DNA of 64,000 bases from Lottia gigantea. Its lineage: Eukaryota > Mollusca > Gastropoda > Lottiidae. Below are positions 45,301 to 58,111 of the stretch, piece after piece. The position numbers and the translations under genes are program-made. The stretch is taken from the NCBI RefSeq assembly GCF_000327385.1, contig NW_008709027.1, positions 201,848-265,847 of the forward strand, given 5' to 3'. The notes below the pieces were generated by a model that saw only the letters and a program-made list of their open reading frames with translations, made no database searches and was not told the DNA's origin. The first letter of the stretch is position 1; each line of letters begins with the position of its first letter.

Positions 45301-47762
45301 GATAAAACTTTTTGCCTTTAGCATGCATACAAGCCAAATTAAATCTGATTTACTAAGTCAAGAGCAATTACTCTGAAACTTTTTATCCGATTATTACCGA
45401 TTTCAAACTTGACCAAGATCTCATTAATATATACCAGCATACTGAGTTTCATAAAGATCAGATAAAAATTGCGGTCTATAGCATGCATACAAGCCAAATT
45501 AAACCTGTTTTACTAAGACAAGAGCAATAACTCTGAAACTTTATATCTGATTATTACCAATTTTGAACTTGACCGAGATCTCATCAATATATACATGCAT
45601 ACCAAGTTTCTTCAAGATCAGATAAAAGCTGTAGCATCTATCGAGCATACAACGGACCGACAGACAGGGGCGTATAAAAATGCTAGGAAACCTGTCTATC
45701 ATCAATTTTTTGCATAAAATATAAAAATTATATACTTACATCATAACCAGCAACTAAGAGACCAACACCAAAAGGTCGTCGTCCATATCTTTGTGTCAGA
45801 ATTTGAGATTCTAGTCAGATTTAAGGAAATAAAGGAGTATGTAACTTGTATTGCATTGAGTTATCAGCTAATTCCATCTAAAATATTTCTTCTCTCTAAT
45901 ATTTCTCATAGAAATACAATTTTAAATTCTGTAAAGATATATAATTAGAGTTTTTCTATCAGGCGTCAACAAAGTACCTATAACCATGTTTATCATGTGT
46001 ATCCAAATGGGAAGGTACGTAACTCTAATTATGTCTGGAATAATTGTATACTAAGTTTCATTTAACCAGAAATCCATTTAAATATACTACTTTATCAGAA
46101 AGGGAAATATGCAGATAAATTGTTTGAATTATACATATTTTAATTACTTTGAGCAGTTGAGAGGCTAGATTTAAACTGATTTACAACCAATATTATTTTA
46201 AAAGGATACTTGAGCCAAGCATGGAAACAAGCCTGCTGACAGGTAATGGTGAATTATAAGCATATCTTGAATTCAAGCATTCTGATCTCATAAAATTACT
46301 GAAATAAAGATCAATATAATAGAGTATAATTTGTAAGTTAGTGATTAAGGTATTTAGTAGTCATTCAAATCACTTTTCAAAAAATTTAAACATCTTAAGA
46401 TTGAGTATTCAGTGAACAATTTTTAAAGAAAGGGGAATAAAGAAAAAATCTACCCCTAATACTGATGTAACCCTACAACTCTTGTAAAAGTCTTTGACAA
46501 AATTATTTATGATACCTTAGAGAACGAGCATCAGCTGTTAACCCTGCAATAGCCACACCAACATGATCATCTATACTTAATATCTTCTTCTGATGAGATG
46601 AAAGCTCTGATGGCGCTCTCTAAGAGAAATTAACAAAATTGTAAGCTCAAGACACAATCAAATAGATAAACGATCTTTAGACCTAAGTCATAGACAAGAA
46701 GTGATTCCATTTTTCGCTCATAAAGGACATCGTTTCAACATGCTAGTATAAAAGAGAACATATAAAAGGGTTAATATTTTTTTAACTGGACATCCAAAGT
46801 CTTTACTGAAATAGTAAAATTTTACCTTTAAAGCAGCTAACACAGCATGTGTCTTTGACTTAATACCAACTGTAGCAGAACCTTGTTTCACTGCTTCCAT
46901 GGCATATTCCAGTTGATGTAATCGTCCCTGAAATATTTAACAAATAATCTAGTTTCATGTAGCTGGTTAAGGCTAGTGCATACTTACTGATTTTTTGATG
47001 TAATGCCGTACAATGTTTCGCACACTTACTTCTAGCACCTTCTTACAGAGCTACCGTAAACAATATGTCAACTAGACTGAAAATGAAGTGACAGAGGGGG
47101 AGAAAACTTTTACTTTTTTGCACTACTTTTGTCCATGTTGACAATTCACTTATTTTCTTCTGGAATGGATGATGAAGACAGTGATATGTACCAGGAATTC
47201 TATTGGATGGCCTTTATCTAGGTCACAACAATTTATCAGGAACACCCGCACACTTGCCGACAAGGCAAGTCAGGACGTCTTTCGATCAAACATGCCAGAT
47301 ATCTACTGTTCCCTCCTGATTTTGTTGTAGGGCTGTCATGGACCAATGTACACTGGTTGATTACAAAAAATCAGCAAGTGTGCGGAAGCCTTTACCAGTA
47401 CTTTCAGATTATCAAATAACCAGAGTAAGATCATGAAAGGCGTAAATTGCAGTTTTAGAAAAATTATTAGATTTTGACTAGGCTATCAACTATACATAGG
47501 AGTAGGACAATAGCAAAAGCTATCAAATTTTAAGCTATCACCAACATTTTATTTCATGGTACTTGTATGACATGACAAAACCAATTTACCTGTGGACTCC
47601 ATACTGTGACATCATTATCATACTGGTTTCGAAACTAAAATAAAAAAAAAACAAACTCTAAATATGTTTTCTATCAAGACATCAGATGGCCTATGTTGCT
47701 TTGATCCCCTTTGCTTGGACTATGTTGCTTCCCTTTTTTTGTCATGATTGATTATTTACCAT
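42309..47762 (-). CDS. PSMA1: Proteasome subunit alpha type-1 (PSMA1), one internal exon not found
   Basis: PSMA1 is one of the seven alpha subunits of the 20S proteasome outer rings. Exons read: possible 47762-47760 (ATG only, before GTAAAT), 47634-47590 ([15 protein letters not shown]), 46927-46826 ([29 protein letters not shown]...), 46619-46516 ([12 protein letters not shown]...[10 protein letters not shown]), 45810-45740 ([22 protein letters not shown]), 43881-43752 ([20 protein letters not shown]...), 43546-43467, 43200-43129 ([17 protein letters not shown]), 42700-42638, 42395-42309. The FRNQYDND start and the [12 protein letters not shown] and IGIVGKD..F.IYDDD blocks fit PSMA1 against other alpha subunits. 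The tail is short, Pro-rich and acidic, as in the family. The block equal to human CNFMRQECLDSRF...PVSRLV should lie between 46516 and 45810 but is not visible, and direct joining would shift frame. The start exon is tentative. Confidence 0.85.
44506..45680 (+). mobile_element. Pearl-like element in a PSMA1 intron
   Basis: Left end AAGATAGCTTGCCAGGCAAG with GTAACATACGCCCACTACCA, then six or seven ~160-bp core units with TTTCATCAAGATCAGATAAA, GTCAAGGGCAATAACTCTGA and CCGATTATTACCAATTT. The right side ends GACAGACAGGGGCGTATAAAAA, in which the hairpin segment is missing between GGGGCG and GTATAAAA. It lies between the exons at 45740 and 43881. Confidence 0.75.
47226..47395. mobile_element. Possible small inverted-repeat element upstream of PSMA1 exon 3
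   Basis: CCGCACACTTGCC on the left is mirrored by GCAAGTGTGCGG on the right about 150 bases away. No target duplication was recognised. Only the short inverted repeat supports it. Confidence 0.35.
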
Positions 47763-48338
47763 GGCTTTGTTTTTTGGAAGCTAATAATGGGAATGTACCA
47801 ATAGTTAGCGACAATAACAGACATGTTTTCAATTACATAGCATTTGCAAAGATGTATCCTCAAAATCAAACGGTGAATAATGAATTAGTTACCATTATTC
47901 CAGACAATTTCTTAAGGAACCAGTGAACAAAACGTGACTTGCAATATTTACAAATTTACTGTATCACGGCTGCATTCGATTCCTGGGTAGCAAGGTTCAC
48001 TCCGGACAATTAACGATTGTGCTGTGGATATGTTGCTTTATCGCATCTAGTTTTCAGAGTTTATCAACATCTAAAACAATTAAAGGAGATGACTAAAGTG
48101 TCAAAGGAGTCAACGGCGATGCTAATTAAGGCAAAAACCAGGACATTATTCATAACAAGAACTAGTCAGGAACACAATAATTCTTGAAACTAATAATTCG
48201 AATGCACCCAATATATCAAATTTGCCTTCAACAAAAAAGAGCAATCTTTGAAAGAGTTCCCTCCCTTATCATATGTCACATTCGATTCGTTGGATTATAT
48301 TGTAATTTATGCATTAATTGTTAGGCCAGATGTCGAAT

Positions 48339-48663
48339 AGTCCGAAACATCTGCCTTTATCCCAGCCTCTGATGGATATTTTGACAGTTGACAGTTGTTG
48401 TCGGTTGGAGTACTGTCAGAAAAAATAGGCCCTGTTAAATGGGGATTTACCACACCTCCGAAGATGGGTTTTGAATGGCCGATGCGAGATCAGTTTCGCT
48501 AGAAAAAAAAGCTTTGATGGAACCGGAGACAGGACATGCTGTAGGGAGAAACTGATGTTATGACTGAACTACAAAACTATTCTTCTTTCCAAATAATAGT
48601 ATTGGTTTTATATAACAGGGGACATCTGTCAGAGACTGGAATAGAAAAAGATGTTTCCGCCTA
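48339..48663. mobile_element. TIR element (~325 bp), same family as 61664-62147
   Basis: Left end AGTCCGAAACATCTGCCTTT with CCCAGCCTCTGATGG; right end, complemented, TAGGCGGAAACATCTTTTTC with CCAGTCTCTGACAG. Flanks share GTCGAAT (48332-48338 and 48667-48673), consistent with a decayed target duplication of 7-10 bp. Interior GATGGAACCGGAGACAGGAC and GTAGGGAGAAA match the other copy. Confidence 0.65.
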
Positions 48664-49681
48664 GGCGTCGAATTGAACTTAAGAAAAATGAGTCCATCCT
48701 ATCGCTCGTTTTACGATTGTAGAGTAAATAGAGAAAAACAGCTCCTCTATATTATTCTATATGGCTTCTTATCAATCCAGTTTTCCTTTTTGGACAAAGA
48801 GCGTCATTCTGGCAGAAACTTTTCAGGATCCCATACAGGACGGGTTCCGGTACGGTTGAATAACCATATAGATGTAAGAGGAGTGGAGGTACGATACACG
48901 CACGGCCAGTGGCAGTACACACAGACCTGTTGTTACGGTAGGGCCCCAGCAAGAGAGACTTAAGCCGCATCAAAACTTTCTTCACTTCAGCAGAGATTGG
49001 TTCGTTCATCTAGATTTTGATACGTTTTTGGCACCTCAAAATTGTCAAAACCGGACAGTGTTTTGGCAAGGCACCGTGCTAGCCTTATCTTAACACCCGA
49101 CTTAGATATTAATATAGATAAAAACAAAAATAATCCTAAGTACGAATAATTGGATTTGGTAGTACGCATAATGTAAATGCAAGTCAAATTGTCATTCTAT
49201 ACTGCTTGAATAAGAATAATTTTGGTAACATCCATTGCCAAAAGAAAATTGGGTGGGGGGCAGACCCAGGCATCAAGGGGCTTCGGGCCTCGCCTAGGAG
49301 ATACACTTACTTTGTGAGTCATTTAAATGGAAACATTACAAATGAGACCTACAGTGATACGATTAGTGGACAGTTTTTCGAAACAACATCTTATCTAGTT
49401 TGTTGGATTTTCATGTGGGCATACAAATTTGTCAAGATACTAATTCGATAATATCAGACCTATATATTTTCATTTTATACATCATATATAAAATCAAATA
49501 TAAACGTTGTGGGGTCACCTCGTGATTGATAAAATCTAAAAGGATGAAAGATATTCATACATATCGTTATTTCAAGGTCTAATTTTAACGAGAAATAGTA
49601 CAAAAAGTCCAGAAGAAGATCAAAATAGCGTAACAAATTGGATTGGTTGGCTAATAAACATTCATTATATTGCCCCGAGTC
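48664..49681. other. Intergenic, nothing recognised
   Basis: Short open frames occur but none has a family resemblance or splice context. The region separates the divergently spaced PSMA1 5' end and the esterase 3' end. Confidence 0.4.
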
Positions 49682-51668
49682 TCAGCAAAACAAAGCAGAA
49701 AAATTCAAAATAACAAACACTATCAGAGAAAAAATGTCAGCTCCAAATGATGACGTAAAATTGGAGGGGTTGTTCTCGGTTACTTGGAGTTCGGCAAGTT
49801 GGACAGGGTTTAAAGACAACCACAGATTCATTCTGTTAGGAAATATGTTTTGCTTTGATTGGATAGCAAAAGATAAATCTTGATAGCTTTTACTGGTGAT
49901 ATAACTTGGCCATTGTTCAACGTGAAGTCCATTTGGGTTGCTGAAAAAAATGAAGGTATATTACAGTGGACATATTGGAAAGTTAAAAGAATCGATTGAC
50001 ACAATGAATGGCGTGGATTTTTAATTTCATTGACAAGCAAGTCAATACAATTATTCTAGTACATTATCGAATGTTATTTAATATAAACGAACTAAATACT
50101 TCAAAGAGGTAAATAGTATTTACTAAATACCATAAACGGAATTAATAAGAAAAATATTGTTACCCATGCTTAGCAAAATTTGTCCAATAAATCTGTACTT
50201 TATTAGAAAAGGCCACCTCCTGTTGTGTATATTGTCCTGGGGCCAAAGATACCATTGGACCAAATACAAAAACCAATTCACCAGCATGGACCACACCAAC
50301 AAACCATGGATACTGGCGAGTTATTGTACTTGATGATAAAACTTGTGTAAAGTAGTACTGATATGTTGTTTGACCAATGGCATGAGTCGAGTGTTGATCT
50401 AAAACAGCTACAGTTGGTGCCAGAAATGACATATCACCAAACATATTCACTACTTCTCGACCCTGTTCAGGGAGACTAGTTCCAGAATACATGTGGCAGA
50501 TACGACTAGCTATAGAAACAGAACCATTGTAATAATCTCTAGCTAAACTAGTGGTGATATTATCACACAGAACACGGTTGGGTATACCCAGTCGTAAATT
50601 TATGTTTAAAGCAGTTTGATAAACTGATAAGGGGTACAGAATGAGGACACCTTCGCCACTGTTAGTTCCAGCCATAACATCAACATGATAGAAAGGAAGA
50701 CTTCTATCAGAGAGCAGTTCTTCGGGTGTCTTTGTTAAAAAGTCACCATCAACAACTGGACCAATAGGTAATCGGAATGCAAGAAAACTTGTTCCTGCAG
50801 CTCGGGATGATGCTGAAAGGAGTTCTGTAGTACTCTTCGTCATCAAACATGATTTTACATTTGACGAGGTTTTAGTTGGGAAACAACCAATGTCTATGAG
50901 AAAACTTTTGGAAAATGATACAGGATCATAAGCTAATGTTCTAGGAGATAAAGTCACACCACTTTCACTTAAAGCTCGTTTAAATAAACCTTGATTCCAA
51001 CGAGAAACTAGATGTAAGCCAACGCTATAGGCACCTGCTGATTCACCAAAAATTGTTACTTGTTTTGGATCACCACCAAATGATGCAATATTTTGACGAA
51101 CCCATAAAAAGGATAATCTTTGATCCCAAAGACCATAGTTTCCTGGAAGTCCATATTCTTTTGTGGATAAGAATCCAAGAACATCTAAACGATAATTTAT
51201 CGTAATAACTATTACATCGCCAGTTAATGCCAAAAGCGAGCCATCCTGTGAGTGACCTTGACCTTGAGTATAACCTCCACCATGGATGTACAACATGACT
51301 GCCCTTGAAGCACTTACGTTCACATTATATGGAATATAAATATTCATCACTAAACAATTTTCACTCATTAGAAACTTCGGCTGTCCGGAATTTTGAACAC
51401 ATGCTGGTCCATACTCCGTGGCGTTCAGTATTCCACGCCAAGGCAAGACAGGCTGTGGTTTTTCAAACCTCAAAACACCTATCGGTGGTTGTGCATACGG
51501 TACGTTTAAAAACTGGAATATGGATCTATTGTCAATAAAACGAACTCTTCCACGTAAATAACCAAGTGGTGTATTAAGCACCACAGATGTTCCAATTTGA
51601 AAAGAAGACAAAACCAGAAAAAGAAGACAGATATTCATTGTATATGATTTGAATCTAAACGTCACCAT
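49682..51668 (-). CDS. Cholinesterase-like carboxylesterase (alpha/beta hydrolase), two exons, 587 aa
   Basis: Exon 1 is 51668-50164 and exon 2 is 49940-49682 (TGA); the junction is GT-AG in phase 2 and gives FAKHGNPNGLHVEQWPSY, a conserved family stretch. An N-terminal hydrophobic segment (MNICLLFLVLSSFQIGTS) is a signal peptide; either of two in-frame Mets could start. Type-B carboxylesterase marks: FLNVPYAQPPIG, SENCLVMNIY, YIHGGGYTQG, nucleophile elbow GESAGAYS, acid in GTNSGEG, and His in VGVVHAGELVFVFG, so the Ser-Glu-His triad is complete. The oxyanion-hole Gly-Gly is present. The C-terminus ends in a hydrophobic run (DIFSLIVFVILNFSALFC), which suggests a GPI anchor signal or membrane tail, so the enzyme is probably secreted and cell-surface bound. 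Substrate is not known; it could be a general esterase rather than a true acetylcholinesterase. Confidence 0.9.
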
Positions 51669-53476
51669 GCTGATAAAAAAAACTGTGTCATAACTTAGCT
51701 CAGTCTAATTTACATACTTTAACCCGTCATTGATAAAGAAGGGGAAATATTTCTGTTGTCTATAATGAATTATCTACTAGTGATCTTATGGAAAAATCAA
51801 AATGTCAACGTTTCATATCCGTGTTAAATATCTCACACCGAATGTCCAGTATTGGCTCTCATTATTCTCGACGTTTTTTGAAAGGTCATCTTAATTTCTC
51901 AAACTGTTGCACTTTATGAACCTTTCATTGGTTAAACCAATTGTACTAGAACAAATATCCTTAATTTCGAGTTGATTTAGATGCCTCACATATACGTGTA
52001 CCGGTGGGTTCGTTTTGCCCAACTTATCGCATTGTGCCCAAATGCACAAAAACGACTAAATGTTTGTTTCACATGAAACGAAACATTTTCATCTGTTGCA
52101 CCACGTCGATTTTTCTTTTATTTATAATTTGGACCTGTTAGGAAAATCGTAACTTTAGTTTTATGGTAAAATCTGTACAAATAAAGTACAAGTACAAACG
52201 ATCAGAACCGTAATACAAAATACATAAATCCATAAAACGAAACAAGAAAAAGTTCAATAAATAAAATTGGCCCACGTGCTAGAAAAAATGGCAATGGAAG
52301 AGTCTGGAAGTTGAAAATCTTCTGAATAGTAAATCAGAATTATCAAGCGAGGGGAAGTTTAAAATTCTCGTATTAGATGTGCCCTATAATTCGGTAGTGG
52401 CTCAACCCTCACTGGTTCCAGATAAGTCCCAGAATGTCCTGGGTAGAAGATGTGGTTGATTGGCTCCACACTACCGTCGGCAGTTGGGGACAAAAATCGA
52501 CGAACCTGCGATTATTTAGAAAAATGACAATGCAGACAACGGGTGGATCCAAAGGAAAAAGCGGTGAGGGATATATTTTGAAAACTCAGTATTGTCATCA
52601 TAATAGCGAATGTTAAGCCTCTGTAAAGAGACACAGTACGAAAGTCTTGAAACTTTTTCCTGGAAAACCGCCAAGTAAGTTCCTTTTACATGTCAGTGGT
52701 TGAGGTGGGCAAAAACCCGTTTTGTGACATCTGTCAGGACCGGTGCGAAGAGTATCTATACAATGCTCCACTAAATAAATAGCCGACAGCAACCTAAAAA
52801 CAAATTCTCATAAGCCGGCAATGAAAATTTTTAGATTCCGCAATACTTATTTTTTATATGTTTTACGAGATAGGGTTCACGGTCTGGGTATTCATATATG
52901 GACCCATATTGCCCCTGGCCATACGTTCACATTAGGGCCCACATGCTTCAGATTTTCAATTGATCTGCCGACTGGATGCTTTCAGAGTAAATCATAAGTC
53001 CTAATGATGGAATGGAGGAACACGATATTGATGTGGCTATTGAATAAGTTTAACAGATTACAGTACAATTGATATAACAGAAAAATTTTTTATTTTGCAG
53101 TCGGCTTTATATAGTTTCATACGTATTATAATCCGACTATTCTGTACAAGATTTTGTAAAGATTGACCCCACATAACTCACACACATAATAAATTGATAT
53201 GAGATCGAATAATGACAGTTAACTGTAATAGTATCTATCAATATGTCATAAGCAATGAAGCGTGAGATTTCTCTTTTATTAATCAAATCACAGGTCAAAA
53301 CTTCCTATCATATTAATATTTTCTATTTCGTTTCAAGGATCAACCTGAACATTCTTGTTCTATGTAGCCTACTATGGTTAAGACACAGGAGTACATTCTC
53401 ATCAATGGATATCCACATTTTAGGATTTTTAAAGTGACTGGAATATAAGTGCTAATTCTATAATCAATTAATATCA
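51669..53476. other. Intergenic between divergent genes, nothing recognised
   Basis: This 1.8-kb stretch separates the minus-strand esterase from the plus-strand receptor gene and should hold both promoters. No TATA box, repeat array or exon could be assigned with confidence. Confidence 0.4.
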
Positions 53477-56400
53477 ATGGATCGTGTAAAAGAAACGTCC
53501 ACCAACATTTCAAAAATCCACGTTGTATTTTTCTTTTCATTCATTATTGTTTTAACTCCCGGTAAGTTTTGAGTCATATCATCTATGTGTGTATTGCAAA
53601 TGTTTTGACTAAAGAAAATGCTTATAAGTAAATTACTGCTAGCTATATAGCTGAACACAATAATGTAGTATATTTATTTAGAAACTTAATCGGGCAAATC
53701 TCTAATGCCCCTGTGTCCCACAAGGTACCACAATACAGTCGAGGGGAATGCTTAACTTAAAAACGGAAAAGCCCACCCGCTGCTGTTTTGTGTAACACGG
53801 AAATTGTAGAATATCTAATAATGTTTTCATGAATTCATTTATGGTTAAGATTTATATAGATACAAAAAGTTGTCATAAGTGTAATTGTGAAAATACAAAA
53901 ACAACCTATCTTAATTTGGATTGAAGCAATTCCAAAAAAATATTTCTGACACTAAACGTATCGATATCCGGTCCTTGTATCCCGTTCGTGGAACGATAAT
54001 TGATCAACCCGCTAATATTGGGCGGAGGACACACTTCCAGATATAAGGTTCTTTAATACGTTTTTGTGGTTATTTCTTCAGCTTCATCACTCGACGGCCT
54101 AAAATGTAATTTAATGAATGGCAGTATTTTTACATTTAATTGTCCTGATGCAAGAATTTGGGTGAACTCGATGGATTACTATGCAGTTGAAAATGACATA
54201 TGTTCCCGAAGACTTGGCTGTAATAAAACATTATCTGGTGAAGAAGATGGAGAAAATATACTATGTCATGGGCAGTATGGTAAATGTACACAACTCCTTG
54301 ACAACACAATACTTTATGGCATTTGTCCCAATGTTACAGGACTAGCTGTAGAAATAAATTATGATTGTACACCAATTGATGCTGGTAAGGCTTTTAATCC
54401 TTTATATCATTGTGTAATTGTTTTTTTTTTATTTAAGTCTGACATAATTACTATATATCCAGTTATTTCATTAGAATTGAGAGATATTTCAAGCTCATTA
54501 CAGCTTATTTGAGCTCAATTTCAGCTGTACTTTTTGAAATGAAAATCGGATTTTTAGGTCGGATTAGACATAGTTGTTAAGTTGCCAATATGGTAGCATT
54601 TGCCATTTGACGTAATGATATCTGTGTTATCTGCATGGGATAATGTTTTAATATGGCGATCTGACAATAATGAGATTGCCACTTCTGCTAATAATGTTTT
54701 TAAAAAGAGATCCAGATAACCTGATAAAGCAAATATTTAGACAGCTATATCCTTTTCAGAAGTAATTGTGTCTTATTTTGTAGATGTTCCCATGGAAAAG
54801 GTCGAATGCCCATTGTCAAACGATATATTGAGACCACATCTAGACTGTCCTGATAACTCTGTTATACATGTTCATTCTGTTGGCTATTGGAAAGTATCAG
54901 AGAATCGAACCTGTCTGGAATCTAAAGATCAATGTTATAAATGTAAGACTGGTGTTGAAGATTTATTGTATAAAAAATGTCGTGGAGAAAACGAGTGTAT
55001 GCCAACTTTACCAGAGTCAATAAATGATGGTCTTGGATGCGATTATCAGATACCGAACATTGGTGCTGATATCAAATATTCCTGTTTAAATAGTAAGTCA
55101 AGATTGTAATTTAACATGAACATTTGTAGTTGTAATAGTTCAAAGTTATGTCGTTAATAGAAATTTTATTTTCAGATTTCATTAAAAAACCATAAAAAAT
55201 ATAATTAGGTCCCGACAAGGCGTGCTTGACCAAAACTTATGTAACACAACGTTGTACGCCTTTTTGTTTCAGATGAAAGCATGTATGACGTTTGTGATTC
55301 ATTAGAATTAGAGGTACCCAATAATACATCAATGTATTTAATAAGTAGAGAATATATCAATAAACCTGGAGTATATGAGGAACAGTTTTGTAGATGTAAG
55401 GCAACAAGTAAAGGAATGGATGTGAAACTTTTATATTATGATATGCCACCAGATACAGTTGGCAAAAGAAGTCAGTTGATTCTCTCTGACACCGTCCAAA
55501 GACTGAATCTCAAATTGGCGGAAATAGTAGATGCCGAACCCTTCCTAGAACCAAAGACGAATCTGACGGTCGAATATATACATAAAAATATCAGCAACCT
55601 ACTTTTCTTGATAGAATTTAAAGGTAACAATTTAGAAACGGTTTCATCGATCGACGGAAATGTTTAGTTTAATGCCATAGTTTATATATATTCTTGACGG
55701 TAGCTTAATTTTATATGATTTGCATATTTGTATCAAAGACGGATTTTAAGTTTTTTTTCACTCACTCACGACACCCAAGTTGGCTGATTTATATAAGTTT
55801 TATTACATTATGCAATATTGATAAATCTTTTTAGCTTATGAAAGTATCTTATTTTTAAGCTCTGAATGGAAATTTGATATTAAAATGTGGAAATCCATCA
55901 CCTATCATTGTTCCTGATTCATCTACTGCTTCCTCAAATGGATTGGTTACTGGAACGCCCATTGTTGTTACAGGCAAGATCATTTTATTATCAATAATTG
56001 TCCACTTTCATAAATTTTTCAGGATAACCTATCGATATGATACGACTCGTCAGAACAAAACCACACAACGCTACGAACCTTTAAAACCTTTTGTTATTCT
56101 GGTAGCTTTCCCAGAAGATTTTATGGATGACGACTTGTATTTAAAAATATGGTATTGTTTAATATTAAGCGAATATTATATCTTCTTACACATTTCATCA
56201 AGTTTCACAAACCTTTTCATTTGACTTTTTCAGTGAGTGCCTCAACAGACAACTCAAATGAGGGCGGGTTAGTTCAGGACACTGGTACCAGTCAACTGAG
56301 AGGTTAGTGACCCTTTTTTTGTTGGTTTTATCTGTATCAATTGCTCCTTAAACGTTAATTAAAGCTATAGCAGTCTACTTTATCAGTTTATAGATCTCAA

Positions 56401-57922
56401 TTTCATAAGTTCAGACCATTGTCACTTCATGGGTCATTAGAAGATCCATTTAGAGAATATAATTTTGACGACTAGGTCACATAATGTTTGTTGCTCAAAA
56501 GAGACTTTCTTCAGTTTGAAAAAAAATACTATATTTGGTATTTTAGGTACTATTATTTTTATTCCAGATGAAGATATATTAATCATTGGTATTGTACTTG
56601 GTCTATTAGTTTTAATAGCCTTCATCATTCTGGTTATAGCACTCATTATTAGGTAAATAATAGCTTTTTTTTTCATTTGAGAACATATGAATAGAATTCA
56701 GAATCAATGATGAACCAGGTACCTAAATTAAAGGGATTGTAAGGAGGTTTTCTAAAAATCTGTAGTGTATTGGGCACACTGATAGCATCAAGTTGCACCA
56801 TTCCAATTTTTTGTCAGAAGTCTGTGGTTCCTGCAATTCCACTAAAACTGACGCCACTTTCGCAAAGAGCCTTATATGATACATGCATAAACAAATTGTA
56901 CGATAGTGGCGTCATTTAACTTTCAGTTTTGATAGAATTGCAGGAACAACAGACGTCTGAATCGTGTTCTAGAAACGAATGCTGCTAATGTAAGACAATG
57001 GAATTTTTTCTTGTTCATTTATTGACCCAATGATGTTATAATTGTTTACAGGAGACGAAGACAGTATAAAACAGACGAAGAAGAATCTGTATATTCAGGA
57101 TTAGATAATCCAGCATTTCTACACCAAACCTACACCATACTGGAAGGTGATACAAAGAGTGAATCATCAGATTTTATATCTGATCCTCAGAACCAAACAT
57201 CAATTCCTATACATCATGATGGGCAAGAACGTTTGGGTGATATAAGGGAAATAGTTCAATCCGAACATATTGAAAATAATGGTCTCAATCGCATCGGTCC
57301 CAATGATATGGGTAGCATTCCTGAAAGTATTCCCGAGGTTAATGAACCATTAGACAATTACGATCCAAATTATATGCAAATAGATAACTTCCGGGAATCT
57401 GAACCATCTACTTCTGCATCATATTTGTTAGTAGCGCCACCTGTAGAGAATGTTGAATATGCAAAAGTGAACAAGATTAAGAAAGAGAAAGTACAAAATG
57501 GGAGTTTATTTGACAATTCATTTAGTAACATTAATCCACCACAAATACCTGACAAAACCTATACAGAGGAGGAAATTTCTAACTATCGTCAAGAAAAGTT
57601 AAAACCATACATAAACATTAGTAATACTCCAAAAATAGAGGATCAGAAAGCTGACCAACACAACACCAATTACGAAGGCGAGGATGAATTTCCGTCAATT
57701 CCAGTAAACTCGGATGTGGTTATTTTGCAGTCCATCAGTGATAGTCCAAAACACGACGATGACGAGTCTGTTTTGTCTGGTAATGATCTATCAACTGTTC
57801 CAGAAGAAGACGAAAATTTAGATATGACTTCTTCATTTCCTGATGTTTCTAGTGCTATTGAATCTCCACCACGACAATTTCCTCGACAGTCATCTTATAC
57901 AGCAGTGCCATTTTTATATTAA
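53477..57922 (+). CDS. Single-pass membrane protein with two SUEL-like lectin modules, eight exons, about 728 aa
   Basis: Exons: 53477-53561, 54082-54384, 54784-55092, 55273-55623, 55860-55973, 56234-56302, 56568-56652, 57052-57922. Exons 1-6 all end in phase 1, as in extracellular module genes; total 2187 nt. Exon 1 gives a signal sequence (VVFFFSFIIVLTPG). Exons 2 and 3 each encode a Cys-rich module resembling the galactose/rhamnose-binding (SUEL) lectin domain (FNCPDARIWVNSMDYY...C...Y.C). Exon 4 is a beta-rich module that looks CUB-like (CRCKATSKGMD...LLFLIEF). Exon 7 is the transmembrane helix (ILIIGIVLGLLVLIAFIILVI) followed by RRRR. The 290-residue tail has GLDNPAF, an NPxF-type sorting motif, and many acidic/Ser stretches. 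Intron 5 uses a GC donor (ACAG|GCAAGA). The tail has no recognised domain; ligand and role are unknown. Lectin identity is by pattern only. Confidence 0.75.
56730..56990. mobile_element. MITE in the receptor gene's last intron, related to 40180-40500
   Basis: Shares TTGTAAGGAGGTTTTCTAAAA, GGGCACACTGATAGCATCAA and CAGACGTCTGA with the 40.2-kb MITE. An inner inverted repeat is formed by CAATTCCACTAAAACTGACG and the complement of CGTCATTTAACTTTCAGTTTTGATAGAATTG. The right terminus seems truncated compared with the other copy. Confidence 0.6.
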
Positions 57923-58105
57923 AGCTCAATTTAATCGGTCAAAAGTAATTTAATCTGTTGACAATTGTTGTAAAATCCTAAGGCGCGTTGAAGGTCAAAA
58001 CAGTGTTTTGGTTTTTAATCATTTGTCTTCGCTTTTTCTAAATCATTTTTATGAAAACATATTCGTCTTTGTATTATGAAATTTCATTGTTATATTTCAA
58101 GTATG

Positions 58106-58111
58106 AATAAA
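58106..58111 (+). terminator. Poly(A) signal AATAAA of the receptor gene
   Basis: AATAAA lies about 185 bases past the TAA stop at 57922 and is followed by a T-rich and G-poor tract. It is the first such signal downstream. Confidence 0.6.
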
